64,000 nucleotides of DNA, taken from contig JAJEKV010000027.1 in assembly GCA_021234155.1 (NCBI GenBank), positions 2,725,167 through 2,789,166 on the forward strand. The letters are read 5' to 3'. Each line of letters starts with the position of its first letter. Within the stretch, counting starts at the first letter, position 1. Under the pieces are notes generated by a model. That model saw only the letters and a list, made by a program, of their open reading frames with translations. It had not been told where the DNA came from and made no database searches. The position numbers and the translations under genes are program-made. Positions 23,086-34,122 of this stretch are shown in pieces. This DNA is from Isoetes taiwanensis. Taxonomy: Eukaryota > Streptophyta > Lycopodiopsida > Isoetales > Isoetaceae.

Positions 23086-23628
23086 GGCAACTAAAGGTGT
23101 AGGCAACGAGTGTCATTCTAGGCATGATAGGGCGTCTCCACGGCCACGATGGAAGAAGCATCCTCGCCCCACGCCGGAGATTAGTCTTGCATCCATGTAA
23201 ATTGTAATTAATGGGTGGTTCCCCAACAACCAACTTTATAATAATTTAATGAATACGGACGTAGTGTTGAACCCGTGGGCCAATAGGAGAGTCTAGCGTT
23301 GGAAGGTCGCGACTGCTGAAGACTTGCAACACATAATTTTGTCATGATGTGTTGTAAGGAAATGATGTGGAACCTTAATTAGAAAATTTTGGAACTATGT
23401 TTATAATAATGGTGTAGGCCATAAAATTTTGTGAATAATAGACGATAAGGCAAGAGGATGAAATAACCTCTTATCATAGTATAATATTAAACAAGGACGT
23501 GTTATGAACAATTAAAATATTACCTCGGAGTAATCATATTGTAAAGTTATATGTATCAAATGTAATTGCAGGATATGGCGTGTTTCCAAGGTGGGAGACG
23601 CCGTGATGCCGAGGACAACATCAATCCG

Positions 23629-23638
23629 GTGGGGAGAT
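23629..23638 (+). other. Polypurine tract of the gypsy element
   Basis: GTGGGGAGAT directly precedes the TGTGACG start of the LTR. This is the position and composition of the plus-strand DNA primer in Ty3/gypsy elements. Confidence 0.65.
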
Positions 23639-25184
23639 TGTGACGTTCCAATATAATATATGCCCCAAATACGTATATTATACTGCCACGTCACACGTAC
23701 TTGTCATCATTACAAGTATTAGCGAGACGTGAAGGGTTACACCTAGGGGGCAAGGGTTGCACCTAGGGGGCAACCTCGTAAGTTGTGCATGTTTAATAAG
23801 CATATGCAACTATAAACCCCATGCCAAATGGCAAAACCCCATTTGGCCAATGTTAACCTAACCCTATGGGTTTCTATATAAGGGCTTTCCCCTTAAATCC
23901 TAAACCCTTCTTCCTTTTCACAATTAGGGTTTTCAAGAGCCATTCCGGCCAAGCCAAGACCCTAGTTCGCATTGCCAGGCTCTGGAAAAGCCAGCCTTTG
24001 CAATAACAGTTCTCCCAAAGAGCAGTAGCATCGCCAGGATTAGAGGCATGGACGATTCCAAGGATCCGGAGCAAGTCAGCGCCAAAAATCATTCATTCTC
24101 AGCAAAGCCACTTTTTGGTTTGGCAATGAGCTGGTTTAGCATGTTAGTTCAGCCTTAGAGACCTTATAAATCCGAGATCATAAGCTCTAACAAAAAGAAC
24201 CTAACTTTGGATGTTTAGATAGATAGATTAGATGTTATTCTACAATTCAGTTATTTGATGATGATGGTGTTCATTCTATGCTCTCCCGTGTATTGGGAAG
24301 GGGGGTAGGACCCTAAAAGCCTTTGTAGCAGATGTTCCTAGATAGCCTCATTAATACCCAATTAATGCGGCCCGTGCACAAGAGCCCGCCTGGTTGTGAG
24401 TGGAGGGGCTAGGCCAATGAAAAAAGGGGGATTTGTCCCATCACTGATTGATCCCTCTGGTGTGTAAAGCCTACCAGGGATCTTAGTGGGCTAGGCTTAA
24501 TGGTTTGCCACTGAGTGTGGGCAAGGCATGAGCTCGACACCTCTGGGGTGATGCGTCGCCTTCCATGGGGTTCAAGTCGAATAAGGGGCAGTGGCCCTCT
24601 AGCCACCTGTGATGGGCATGCATGCCTCCTCGGGGGAGGTGACTCTCCTCCCCGCCTCATCGGGACCGGGAGATGCAACCCCGCCAGTAGCCCTCTTGGC
24701 TATGTACTCGGCAGGCTACGGTCCGGTCCTAATACTTTTCAACCTACTCTGCAAAGTGTGCATGGGAGGGGCGGATGGAGTGGACTACTCAACAGCCATG
24801 TTCTTATGCCAGCCCCATTCATTGCCATGACTCGGTCTGCATTGACTTCTGGAGACCCAAGCCGTCAGTCAACCCCCTATGAGTCTGAGCCCGGAGTAGG
24901 ATCTCCCCATGTTGATGCTATTGATGTTGTTGAACATGTGATGTTATAATGTGTTCACCCTTCGAGGTGAGCTTATTGATGTATTGATGTTATGTGCTCA
25001 TGTTTATTCACACTTCAAGCGTTTAGGGCGGTCCCGGGCGAAGACGGGCAAATGACCCATCCACTCTTCCCTCACCGCCCGGTTCATGGGATTGGTGTCG
25101 TGGATGGCCCCTGCTAGTTTGGCTACGGGGATGAACTCGCCGGATACGATGGGGAGCATCGTAGACCGGAGTAGGGACGCCACA
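23639..25184 (+). repeat. 3' LTR of the gypsy element (about 1.55 kb)
   Basis: It starts TGTGACGTTCC right after the polypurine tract and ends near GGGACGCCACA at 25184. Inside is a plant core-promoter-like stretch, CTATATAAGG (23874) followed by AAACCC-type motifs and TTTTCACAATTAGGG. The boundaries are supported by comparison with the solo LTR at 45472-47026 (opposite orientation), which shares the TGTGACGTTCC start, the AAATACGTATATT block, the TATA/AAACCCTA promoter region, GTGGGCTAGGCTTA, and nearly the same length. A 20-bp direct repeat (CACCTAGGGGGCAA) occurs at 23741-23774. Frames inside (up to 144 codons) are not genes. Confidence 0.7.
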
Positions 25185-27494
25185 TCGCATGATTACATTG
25201 AAGTATACCGGTTAACGCCGGGTCCACAGGGTTATGGATCTCTCATGCTTTTTATGGCAGCAAAATTACACTAAAGGCGTGGGACGCATTTGACTGCTTA
25301 TAAGTCTACCCCCGGAGATCTGCCAGGCCTTTTCAACAGGGATTAAGGAAAGGAATTAGGATATTGTATCAGCCCAATCAAGCCTGGATAACTCTTCGTA
25401 AATATCAATACTTCATGTGCTTCTCCCACTCAAAGGGAGTCGGAACTACTAGTCGATTCTCAAGCAAATACGTATTGGTATGCTTTGTGCCGGATGGCTA
25501 CCGCCGTAAAGAAGACTTCGGCCAGCTTGTTTGATAATCGGGAGATGGTCAAGGCCGCTCGCATTGATCGATGTCGCGGCCGCCAGAATCATGGACGCCC
25601 TGTAACTCGCGGATGTGCACCCCCCTCTTATCGTTTCCTTAATATAACAGTCGATGTCTTCGCTATATATAGTGCTAACGTCCCTTTTTTTCAAATAAAG
25701 GCCCATTGTCATTATAAATAGAACCTTGGCCTTTTTCCCATAATAATCGATGCCCCCTTCTTTTTTATCTCCACGTATTGCAACCACCCTTTGGTATCTC
25801 GATGCACTCCTTTACCTTTTCTTGCCTTTTCAAATATAAGAGTAAAGGTTCCTATATATCTCCCTTTTTCAATGGTTATCTCTTGCCTTTGATATGTTAC
25901 TTGACAAACTTGGGACTAACACATTAACATATAATGTTTGCCATATCTTTGCCATGCCCCATAACCCCGCCACGGCCTGACCGCCCCGTTGCTATACTCA
26001 GATCAATCAATCCCTTCTCAAAAAGAGATTGTCTGCGATCGTCCGAGTACATTCCAATTTGGTCCATCCCTTCTCAAGGTAGTTGTTCCACAATCAACAT
26101 GCACCTGGGAGTTCTTAGACCCTGCGAACTCAGGAAACATTTATATATGTTATTGTACTTCCACAGTACCTTATATCTTGGAACCTCCACGTCCCTATTC
26201 TTTTAATCCCTGCAAAAACAATTGTATCTCCGCGATACATTATTATCTTTCGTACCTCCGCGGTATTACTTGATTGTATCTCCGCGATACAGATGCAATT
26301 TTTGTCAGGCGTATTGTGTTGCAACCACAATTACCACCACAGGCAATCGGCCTCTCAGATCACCACGATCTGACTCCGAATCGCAGGCAAGATGCTTTTG
26401 CGGTTCTCCATACTCAGGCTTAAAGGTTGGAATTTATACAGGCTCAGATCACCAAGATGAACCTCTAGAGATGGCAAGAGGTTATGACGGGTAGTTTGGC
26501 TATTATGACAAAGGCAAAGCTCAATATTATACAACAGTAGTTTACTTGTCTCCAAGACAAGCTCTTTCACGACAACCCAACATTCGCCTTTAATTATTCC
26601 ATAATCCCCAAAGGACCATAGGAATTTCCCCAATCATCCGAACTGTTCTCAACAAGTCGGTCCCATATGCTTCGAGCATTCTCCATGAAAGCGCCGAGTT
26701 TTTCCATTGATATATCTTTATATTTGTTTTAATAGGTATGTGTTGCAATTTATCTCGCTTTCATAAGCCTATCCGGGATCGCAGGTCACCATGACTAGAA
26801 ACACGTGGATGCTATTTTTTAAGATAGAATTAGAAGAATAGTTCCAAAGGCAGAACAACAATCTCCAAAACCATGGGTTAAGGGTTGGAATCCCTCCTCC
26901 CTTGTCGAAGCTGACACTTGTCCTTCTTCTCATTCACCTTCTATGTTATGACGAAGTATGTGTGCATGCATGTCTCGTAGTCTTTGGTATTTGTTTTCGT
27001 ATATGCACATTCAAGCATTTTATGCACGCACAACATGGACGATGTTTGCAATAATAGTGGTCCCTATAGATTCATGTTTAGTTTGATGGTTCATGTTTTT
27101 CTTGCACCTGAGGCCTAAGGGTTGGGGTTGCCGCATTGCACGCCATATTTTGGATTTTGGTTCTCGAATGAAAATTGCCGAGAAAACCGAAATAGTACAT
27201 GCGCATGCAAACAAATCTTGATTCGTGACTTAAAGGAGCGTGCATACTTGGTCTACAATTATCTCGCCACAAAGACAAGTCTTTAAAAAATTACACCACA
27301 AGCAAAACTTCGCTTCTCGAGCAATACATCTTGTATTTTGATCTCAATATACCTTTTTGTATTGTAACGTTGTTAAAATTTACAAACTTTAAATAAAATG
27401 AAGTTTAGTAAGAGAGAACCCTAAGCGCTTTGGGATGAATCGGAGGATCCTCGGTAAGCCAAATAAATCGAAGATGAGTTTCATCGTGCATTGC
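25185..27494. other. Gene-poor interval
   Basis: Only short unassigned frames occur; the longest is 112 codons on minus at 25449-25787. A small repeat cluster is at 26224-26290. T-runs and AT-rich sequence dominate. Nothing coding was recognised. Confidence 0.4.
26224..26290. repeat. Three short hairpin-like repeats
   Basis: GTATCTCCGCGATAC (26224), GTACCTCCGCGGTAT (26252) and GTATCTCCGCGATAC (26276). Each has self-complementary ends (GTATC/GATAC or GTACC/GGTAT) around a TCCGC centre. The first and third are identical, and the middle one carries two changes that nearly preserve the pairing. Confidence 0.6.
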
Positions 27495-27589
27495 AATGAA
27501 ATTTTTGTTCGATCGTCAGATATCCGAGGAGAATCCAAAGATTGTAATGAATATTTTTGTTAGATCGCTCTTATCCGAAGAGAATCCAG
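27495..27589. repeat. Direct tandem duplication, 51-bp period
   Basis: AATGAAATTTTTGTTCGATC at 27495 and AATGAATATTTTTGTTAGAT at 27546. Both continue to ATCCGA.GAGAATCCA. It lies immediately upstream of the U2-like gene. Confidence 0.75.
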
Positions 27590-27605
27590 TTTTTGCAAGT
27601 GAAAT

Positions 27606-27655
27606 ATCCCACGTGGCATTGCCGAAAGTAGGATGTTGTTTGGCGATATATAAAG
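27606..27655 (+). promoter_or_regulatory. snRNA-type promoter (USE-like plus TATA)
   Basis: ATCCCACGTGG at 27608-27618 resembles the plant snRNA upstream sequence element RTCCCACATCG, with two mismatches in the last four bases. TATATAAAG at 27645-27653 is a TATA box about 25-30 bp before the U2-like start. Plant U2 genes, transcribed by RNA polymerase II, use this pair. The spacing between the two elements is slightly shorter than the usual 33-34 bp. Confidence 0.45.
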
Positions 27656-27676
27656 AGCAAAGATTCGGGAGAACTC

Positions 27677-27870
27677 ATACCTTTCTCATTGCCTTTTGGC
27701 TAAGATCAAGTGTAGTATCTGTTCTTTACGGTTTAATAGGATACGGGTCCATAGGGCCCCAATGCTATTAATCTAATTTGTTGTGGGTTGTGGCCTGTTG
27801 TGCGGCTCGCCAAGGCCCATGTATGTCGCCGCCTACACCTTTACACTTTGTAGAGGCCCGGCATAGCCCT
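27677..27870 (+). ncRNA. U2 spliceosomal snRNA-like gene, diverged or pseudogene
   Basis: U2 snRNA pairs with the intron branch point in the spliceosome. The 5' part is unmistakable: ATACCTTTCTC, then GCCTTTTGGCTAAGATCAAG, then TGTAGTATCTGTTCTT, with the branch-point-recognition GTAGTA intact. After about position 55 it diverges: the usual TTATCAGTTTAATATCTGATA becomes TTTACGGTTTAATAGGATAC, although a hairpin (GGGTCC/GGGCCC) is kept in the place of stem IIb. The Sm site is poor (AATTTGTTG). The 3' end is set at about 194 nt from length and a GGCCCGGCATAGCCC near 27853-27867. The lost bases fall at CAG and CTG sites, so part of the divergence may be consensus error. Confidence 0.6.
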
Positions 27871-30800
27871 AAACTTTCTCCGCAAGGAGAGGGTTCCAAA
27901 TAATTATAAAGAGTAGACTACCAAAATAATAGCTATTTATTGCTTTTAAGAGGTAATGCCGATAATTGTATTTTAAAGAGCTGTGTTCTGATGAGATGTT
28001 GGAAGTGAGTACTATGTGGTTTTGGTGGTTTGAATTCAAGGTTGATTTACACTTTGTGAGGTCGATTTGAATAGACTAGCATGCCGACTAACTATTTGTA
28101 TAATAAAGATCAATATTATGCTTGTTAAAAGTGAGAAAAAAGGAGGAGATGACCACTTGGGAAGAGTAACTTTACATATATACACATTGACCCTGATTTC
28201 TTGTGGTCTGAATAAGCAAAGCAAAGGCTTCCTTGTTAAGCATTATCAATTGCATGCTATAATGTTCTAAGACAAAATTGGATTCGTGGGTGTGTGGCTA
28301 TACCATTCGGAGTCTTGGTCTATTACAGACTATTCTGGTGGCTGATCTCATCATGTGTATTTGTCAACACGTTCAAGGCACAAGCATGTCTTCATTTTCA
28401 AGTGGTTTCTTCTAAGAAGAGTATGCTCCTCCATCTTCTACTGCCAACCGAGATAAAGGCCAGGGAACCGGTCATAGTTCATAACAAAGAGTGGACTATT
28501 TGCAAATAACAAAAGTGAATTCGGCATGTGATTGAAAATGTAATTGCCTAATGCTACAATAATTGCTACAACACCGGGCGTTGCATGTGGCAATGCTAGA
28601 TATCCTATAATATGGATAGAGCAAGCAAAACTCAAATATGCTCCCCGGGTGCATGCATTACATTATTACAGCTTTACAACTTGTTTGGTATAATATAGAT
28701 TTGAAGCATAAAGCGGGAACCATATAGATTTGAAGCATATAGATTTGCAAATGAGTGGAAGTGCTTGGATGATGCAATGGAGCTACAAGGTGTGTGAAGC
28801 ATAGCCTGTGGTAAGGGTAGAGACGAGAAGTGTAGAGACCCGGATGAGATATGTTTAAATGCAAGACAGGCTGATTGTTGAATCGAATTCTACGAGGTAC
28901 ATTCTCACAAATACTTTGACATTGTTGCGCCAATGTCAACAATCACATCCCGCTTATTTGAGCCCTGCTTCAACATCTCAACCGTTACCATTGGAAATTC
29001 CAACAAATGTTGGAAAGGCGCCTCAATACCGGAGTTTCAATATTGGTCTACTGTTTCTAATCGCTTGCTCCATATAAACGAACTCTTCTTCACTTGAAGT
29101 AAAATGACCGCCCTAGTTGCCAAAAAAGCGTAATGTGGTCAGGCTGGCCATGCCTATGGTGATTAGGGTCCCGAGTGTGCCATCTCAATTACTAATTGAC
29201 ATTCCCAAAGAGCGGGTAGAAATGAGAAAGTGTTTGTGTGGCAATTGGGTTCAATAATGTAGAATGCAAGGTTTGAACTCTAAAACTCGATTTTGCTAAT
29301 GAAGATACCCAAAATAGTGCACCTGGTTATACTTTCATGGAATAGTGGGAAGATGAAGACTTGCTAATATAATTTCTGTCACAAGTATTCTCACTTCTCT
29401 ATGCTCATCCATGTACCAATAATTATTGCACTCTTGGTAACATAGTAGTTTTTGCATTGTAGAATCTGCTTGCTTTTGCAGTCAGGAACTCCTTTGCTCA
29501 TACTAAATAATTAGTGTGCTCTTGCTAAAAATCATTTTTTGTGCAGAGCGTGTCTAGAATGTATATTTCACCAACAGAAATTCAAAATCATCGTGGGGTA
29601 TCTGCCCTACCTACATGTGAAAAATACAGAAGTTCTCAATGATTCTTGACAAAAGTGTCACTATAGTGCCATAATGTCAAGCATAATCCATATTATCCGT
29701 GTTGGATGAACAGGAAGACTCATTGCGTCTGCAAAGTATTTACTTATAACGCGTTTCAAACTTGGGTGGGTTGCAACATAGCATTGTTGTTGCAAAGACC
29801 TTAGAAGCAGTTTGAACATTGTGTTAGTTTTAAGTGGTTCAAAGAAACATTTACCTAGAAAAGACTTGCTTGAAAAAATAACGAGCCAAATTGGTCCGGA
29901 TTGCTACAGGATGGACGGCATTAACTCTGTGATATTGACACCTCTTTCCCGAACTTGCCATGCCTCGCATTGTTATTGTGACAATAAAGCAAGTCTACTA
30001 ACAGTTTCGCAGAAAACGTAAGACCGCTCTAGCAAAGATCAAATGGTCGGGTTTGGATTAACATGGAATCAGATTATCTCAAAACATCACCTAATAAAAG
30101 GTCAAGTTGAGATCAATCAGTGACGCCACATGATGAACCTGGCAAGTACTTGCCAAAAATCAGCCTAACTTCTGCCACAAGTTTTGTAATGGCTGCACAA
30201 AGATGCTGCTCTGCTGTGCAATTTAGTAATTGTTAAGAGCTGCTAGCTAGGTTACACTATCCAGTTTTAAATTTCGCTCCCGTCCAATATGACACATTTG
30301 ATATTTGAGATAGCTTACATAAGAATGTTAAGAGGAAGATTTTGGGACTTGAAGTCTGCAACAAACTTGCAAACCGATTCAAGAGAACTAAGATCAAGCT
30401 CCCTACTGTTGCATCTAGTAGTTCTTCAAGAATAGAATCTCGCACTTCCTCGGCCACTTTAACATTTCTTGCACACCGTCCAATCCCGTATGTAGCCCCC
30501 AGGGATTTATTTCATATTTTACATATAAAGATCAAAGCAATACAAGCTTGCTTTTTGAGAGTAGAAGGATGTGATCCTTTTTGCGTGGAATAGATGGAAG
30601 TAGGATCAAGAATTAGGCCCATCTACATGATAAGATGATCAATGACCGAAAGGTTTTTGGGTGTTTGAACTAGCAAGTATGTATAACATGCAAAGAGGTG
30701 ACAAAATAGCTAAGCATGTACAATACCATCTAATGACATAGTTGGGCGCTTTATCAAAGAATATCATACTTACATTCTTTGTGGTTGGAAAAGCCCCAGC

Positions 30801-30879
30801 CATGGCATACATATATAAAAGAGAATTCTTCTCAACATGGAAAGTTCCACTTGGAGTTAGAAGGATTTAATTGTAGCAC
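27871..30879. other. Gene-poor interval
   Basis: Only short frames; the longest is 94 codons on minus at 28658-28942. A 66-codon minus-strand frame at 30257-30457 starts MAEEVRDSILEELLDATVGS and reads like an exon, but I recognise no family. No tRNA or repeat arrays were seen. Confidence 0.4.
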
Positions 30880-31702
30880 TTAGCTTCCTGTGCAACCCGA
30901 AGAGGAGGCATCTTTTGCATCTCCCTTGTCCACTTGTTTTCTTATAATCTCCAACTTCCGCTTCTTCCTGCACTTGGATCTTGCTATTCGAACTTGGATC
31001 TTGGGCATGTTGAGCACCGGATTGTGTGTTGTCTCTTTCTCGTCATGCTCTTTCTTGTACTCCTCTTCCAATTTCCTTTTGACGGATAATATCTTTTCGC
31101 CTTCTTTTATTGTAGCAACTTCTTTTTTGCAAACGCAAGTCCTCCACTTTCTCCTGCATAATCCTTCAAACCCTTGAATTGTTCTTTTTTCATTTTGCAA
31201 CTTTTGGTTTCTGCAAACCCAAATTCTCCAATTTCTTTCCATTTTGTTTTATTATTGCAACTTCTTGTTTCTGCAATCGCAAGTTCTCCACTTTGTTTGT
31301 ACAATCCTTCAAAGCCTTGAATTGTTCTTTCATTTTTGCAACTTCCGATTTCTGCAAACCCAAATTCTCCACTTTTTTTCCTTCTTCTTTCATTTTTGCA
31401 AATCCTAGTTTCTGCAAATGAAAGTTCTTCACACAATCGTTCAAACCCATGGATTGTTCGTGTTGTTGTTGCTGTTGGATTATCTCCAAATCAAGGCATG
31501 GCTCCACAGTTGTTGAAGTAGATGCTATCAATTGTGCAATCAAAGACTCTTTATTCTTTCTCAGATCTTCAATGTCTGCTAGTGCGATTACATAGTGAAG
31601 TAGAGTGCATGCATCCACTCCAGTGCTGTCCAAAAAACTCTTCCAATCTTTTAGACTACGTCCCTTTGCCATCGCCATCTCTTCTCTGTCTTTCCAATGC
31701 AA
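30880..31702 (-). pseudogene. Coiled-coil protein with MED26/TFIIS-N-like start, frame broken
   Basis: The minus-strand ATG at 31702 (or MAMAKGR at about 31678) opens KGRSLKDWKSFLDSTGVDAC and then ALADIEDLRKNKESLIAQLI. This resembles the first helices of the plant MED26/TFIIS N-terminal region ('..DWR.FF...G.D....I..AI..A......LR..RD.I'). A Gln run (about residues 76-81) follows. Then comes a repetitive coiled coil of about 17-21-residue units (LQKSEVAKMKEQFKALKD, KVENLRLQKQEVAIIKQ). The frame breaks at A-homopolymers near 31190 and again near 31130, after which the third frame continues KKEVATIKEGEKILSVKRK and ends basic (RSKCRKKRKLEIIRKQ) at 30880. Both breaks sit in A-runs, so they may be sequencing errors in a real gene. 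The MED26 link is tentative. Confidence 0.4.
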
Positions 31703-31750
31703 AATGCAACAACGCTTAGGCCTAGTAGTATTTACCTGAGCAAGTTCCCT

Positions 31751-31905
31751 GGAGATCTAACGGTAACGGTGGTGTCCTTTTAGAGATCTAACGGTAGATA
31801 TTTTTTGCACAAAAGTCAGCCTTTTGCATTTCGGACCTTTTTTGGGACCTTTTGCATTTCGGATATTTTTTTGCACAAAATCAGCCTTCTGCATTTCGGA
31901 TCAGA
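31751..31905. repeat. Short degenerate repeat cluster
   Basis: GAGATCTAACGGTA occurs twice (31752 and 31783). Then TTTTTTGCACAAAA and CAGCCTT.TGCATTTCGGA each occur two or three times within 110 bp. This looks like local slippage or duplication immediately upstream of the coiled-coil gene. Confidence 0.65.
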
Positions 31906-33141
31906 TCCAAAGGGGTGGATAGCGGATCACATCGCAAACTAGGATTCGACCAACTCTGACCACCGGTACAATGCCAACAATCATTATCACAATCAATAGA
32001 GATATCGGCCAAACCAGATCTGGGAATTCGATGCAAACGAGATCCAAATGTTGACCTGCTCCAGTTCTTATTTCCAGCCATATTACCTCTGAGCCTCTAG
32101 CAGAATTATTGTGATATGGAATTGATTGATTTATGGAAACCTTCAATTCTTTCTGTGAATTTTCAATTGCCTGCCTCAACCAATTCTTAACCTAGTTTAT
32201 CTCTCACATTTGTGTTTTTGCTACGAGGTTCTCAGAATGGCTAAATTGGTTGTTCCCTTTAAACCCTTCTTTTCTTCCAAAAATTCAGTTTTCTGATTCT
32301 TCCCAAAAATTCAGTCTTTCTCTCTCGATTCTCTTTGCTAATGATAGCCCGGCTAACCTTGCATTGTATACCAAAGCAATATACTCCTTTCTAAGCAAGT
32401 TTTAGGAAGATTTAAACTGCCACTCTTCGAGCTCCACAAAGATGCAATGAGGAAAAATGTGCCTGTGGCTTTAACGCATCGGGTTTCAATTACATTCTCA
32501 ATCACGACTATATGAGGAGAAAAGCTTCTAAAGTGCCAAAATTTTGAGGCCTTTATCCGCAGTTGGCGGTAGAAGATGGAGGATCATAGATTCTTCTTAG
32601 AGGAAACCACGTGAAGATATCACGCCACTAGGCAGCATCCAACAAAGACATGCTTATGGTTTGAACGTGTTGACAAACTAATACGACCACATGATAATAT
32701 CAGCCACTAGAGTACTCTTGTAATAGACCAACACTGAGAATGGTATAGCTACACGGCCCCACCAATCCAACACCGTTTTAAAACATTATAGCATTCAATT
32801 AGTAGAACATGAAAACCACCGTATTGCTTTATTCGATTGAATCAATGTGTAAATGTTCCTAAAAGTTACTTTCAAAGGTGGTCATCAACAAAGAGGTCAG
32901 CAATCTCTACCAACTTTATAGTTAGTTAGTCACAGGCTTTTTATTCAAAAAAAAAAAATCGACCTAAGAAAAAAAAACAACTGATTTAACCAAATACCGC
33001 CATAATACAAAGCCAGTTTAATTAATCAAACTCAATAAATAGACTGACTGTGGTCTAAACTTCATAATTATTTGGAACCCTCTCCTTGCTTGGAGATTGC
33101 TACGCTTGTAGTTGCAAAAGAGAGGATTATGTTCGTTGTCT
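31906..33141. other. Spacer without recognisable genes
   Basis: AT-rich sequence with A-runs at about 32948-32978. Frames here do not exceed 92 codons (minus, 31901-32179) and show no domain. Confidence 0.4.
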
Positions 33142-33410
33142 CTATTGGGCAACAACATTTGTATCAAATCCAAAATGGACAATGACTGCATGAATGAACT
33201 TACCATCTCCTAAAGCTTGAGAACAGATAGACACAGACAAAATCCTAGAAAAGGTAAAGGCATCTAGCTGCATTCCCTCAAAGTTGCATCCGCTAAAAAT
33301 TTGAAGAAGGTTCTTAACCTTTCCATGTTGGTTGCATGCTCCACTTACCATATTCCAGGAGGAAGTGCTTGAATAAACAATTCTATCAAATATAGATTGT
33401 GCAAGACAAC
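33142..33410 (-). pseudogene. PPR protein remnant, PLS type
   Basis: The minus strand reads AQSIFDRIVYSSTSSWNMVS, then GACNQHGKVKNLLQIFSGCN, then FEGMQLDAFTFSRILSV and GKFIHAVIVHFGFDTNVVAQ. This is a typical run of 'A..(V/I)FD.....SWN.M...C...G....L..F..M...G...D.FTF..IL..C......GK.IHA.....G...' motifs from an organelle RNA-editing PPR protein. Only about two motifs remain, followed by stops. The small insertion around ICSQAL is the only irregularity inside. It is not part of the PPR remnants at 7-9 kb. Confidence 0.6.
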
Positions 33411-33567
33411 TCGTGTATTATGCTTAAATGATGCCAGTAATTAAGGATTGCCAATATACCTGAGATTAAGAAGTTGCCCCAAAGAAATGGCACATGAGCA
33501 CATGGGACACAAGATTCAACACATTGCAAATGCACAAACGATCAATCTCAACAACCGGTAGGCCAGC

Positions 33568-34122
33568 TCAGATAAAAGCATTTGAACATTCATATGCCTC
33601 ATAGAAAACACCTTCAAAAGGCAATTGAACATCCATATGATCACTTTGCACTTGCAATTCCTTAAGATATGAGCTTAATTCTTTCTTATTATTCTGCAAC
33701 ATGATATTCAATGCGGCGAGAGGTACGAAAGTGCCCATCGATGTCATATCACGCTTGATCCAATCAATCATGTAGAGGGTGCCCCAGCCATCAGATCGTA
33801 AGAACTCCAAGGAGCGTAAGAGGCATGTAGAGGCCCAAAGAAAAGTAGATGGAATACGTGCGTAGGTAAGGCTAGGAGTAGCTATGGTGGCTTCTAGTTG
33901 ATAAGTACGCAGAGGGACAGATTTGAAAAGAGGGGGGAAGTGTTGCATGTTCACGCTCATACTAATAGTAGAGTCAAAAGCAAGAGGATTAAGATGAGAA
34001 ATATTTGATAAATTGAGGAGCAGCAACGAAGAGTTCATATCATATACAGAAGAAGAGGTTGAGGCACCACCTACCACTTTGGAGGCATCCATGGTTGAAG
34101 AAAGTGTTCCAGAAGCTGGCAA
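33568..34122 (-). CDS. Unidentified 184-codon ORF
   Basis: This is the second-longest uninterrupted frame in the window. It starts MPASGTLSSTMDASKVVGGA, has a Leu-rich middle (NSSLLLLNLSNISHLNPLAF), a mixed region (LTYARIPSTFLWASTCLLRS, then WGTLYMIDWIKRDM), and an acidic-amphipathic end (LSSYLKELQVQSDHMDV, FEGVFYEAYECSNAFI). No signal peptide, zinc site or known family was recognised. Composition is protein-like rather than low-complexity. It could be a retrotransposon gag fragment, a lineage-specific gene, or one exon. Confidence 0.3.
   Translation of the reverse strand: MPASGTLSSTMDASKVVGGASTSSSVYDMNSSLLLLNLSNISHLNPLAFDSTISMSVNMQHFPPLFKSVPLRTYQLEATIATPSLTYARIPSTFLWASTCLLRSLEFLRSDGWGTLYMIDWIKRDMTSMGTFVPLAALNIMLQNNKKELSSYLKELQVQSDHMDVQLPFEGVFYEAYECSNAFI

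Noticed and set aside
24409-24949. Long overlapping frames on both strands
   Set aside because: They lie wholly within the gypsy LTR, which is noncoding, and the composition reflects its high GC.
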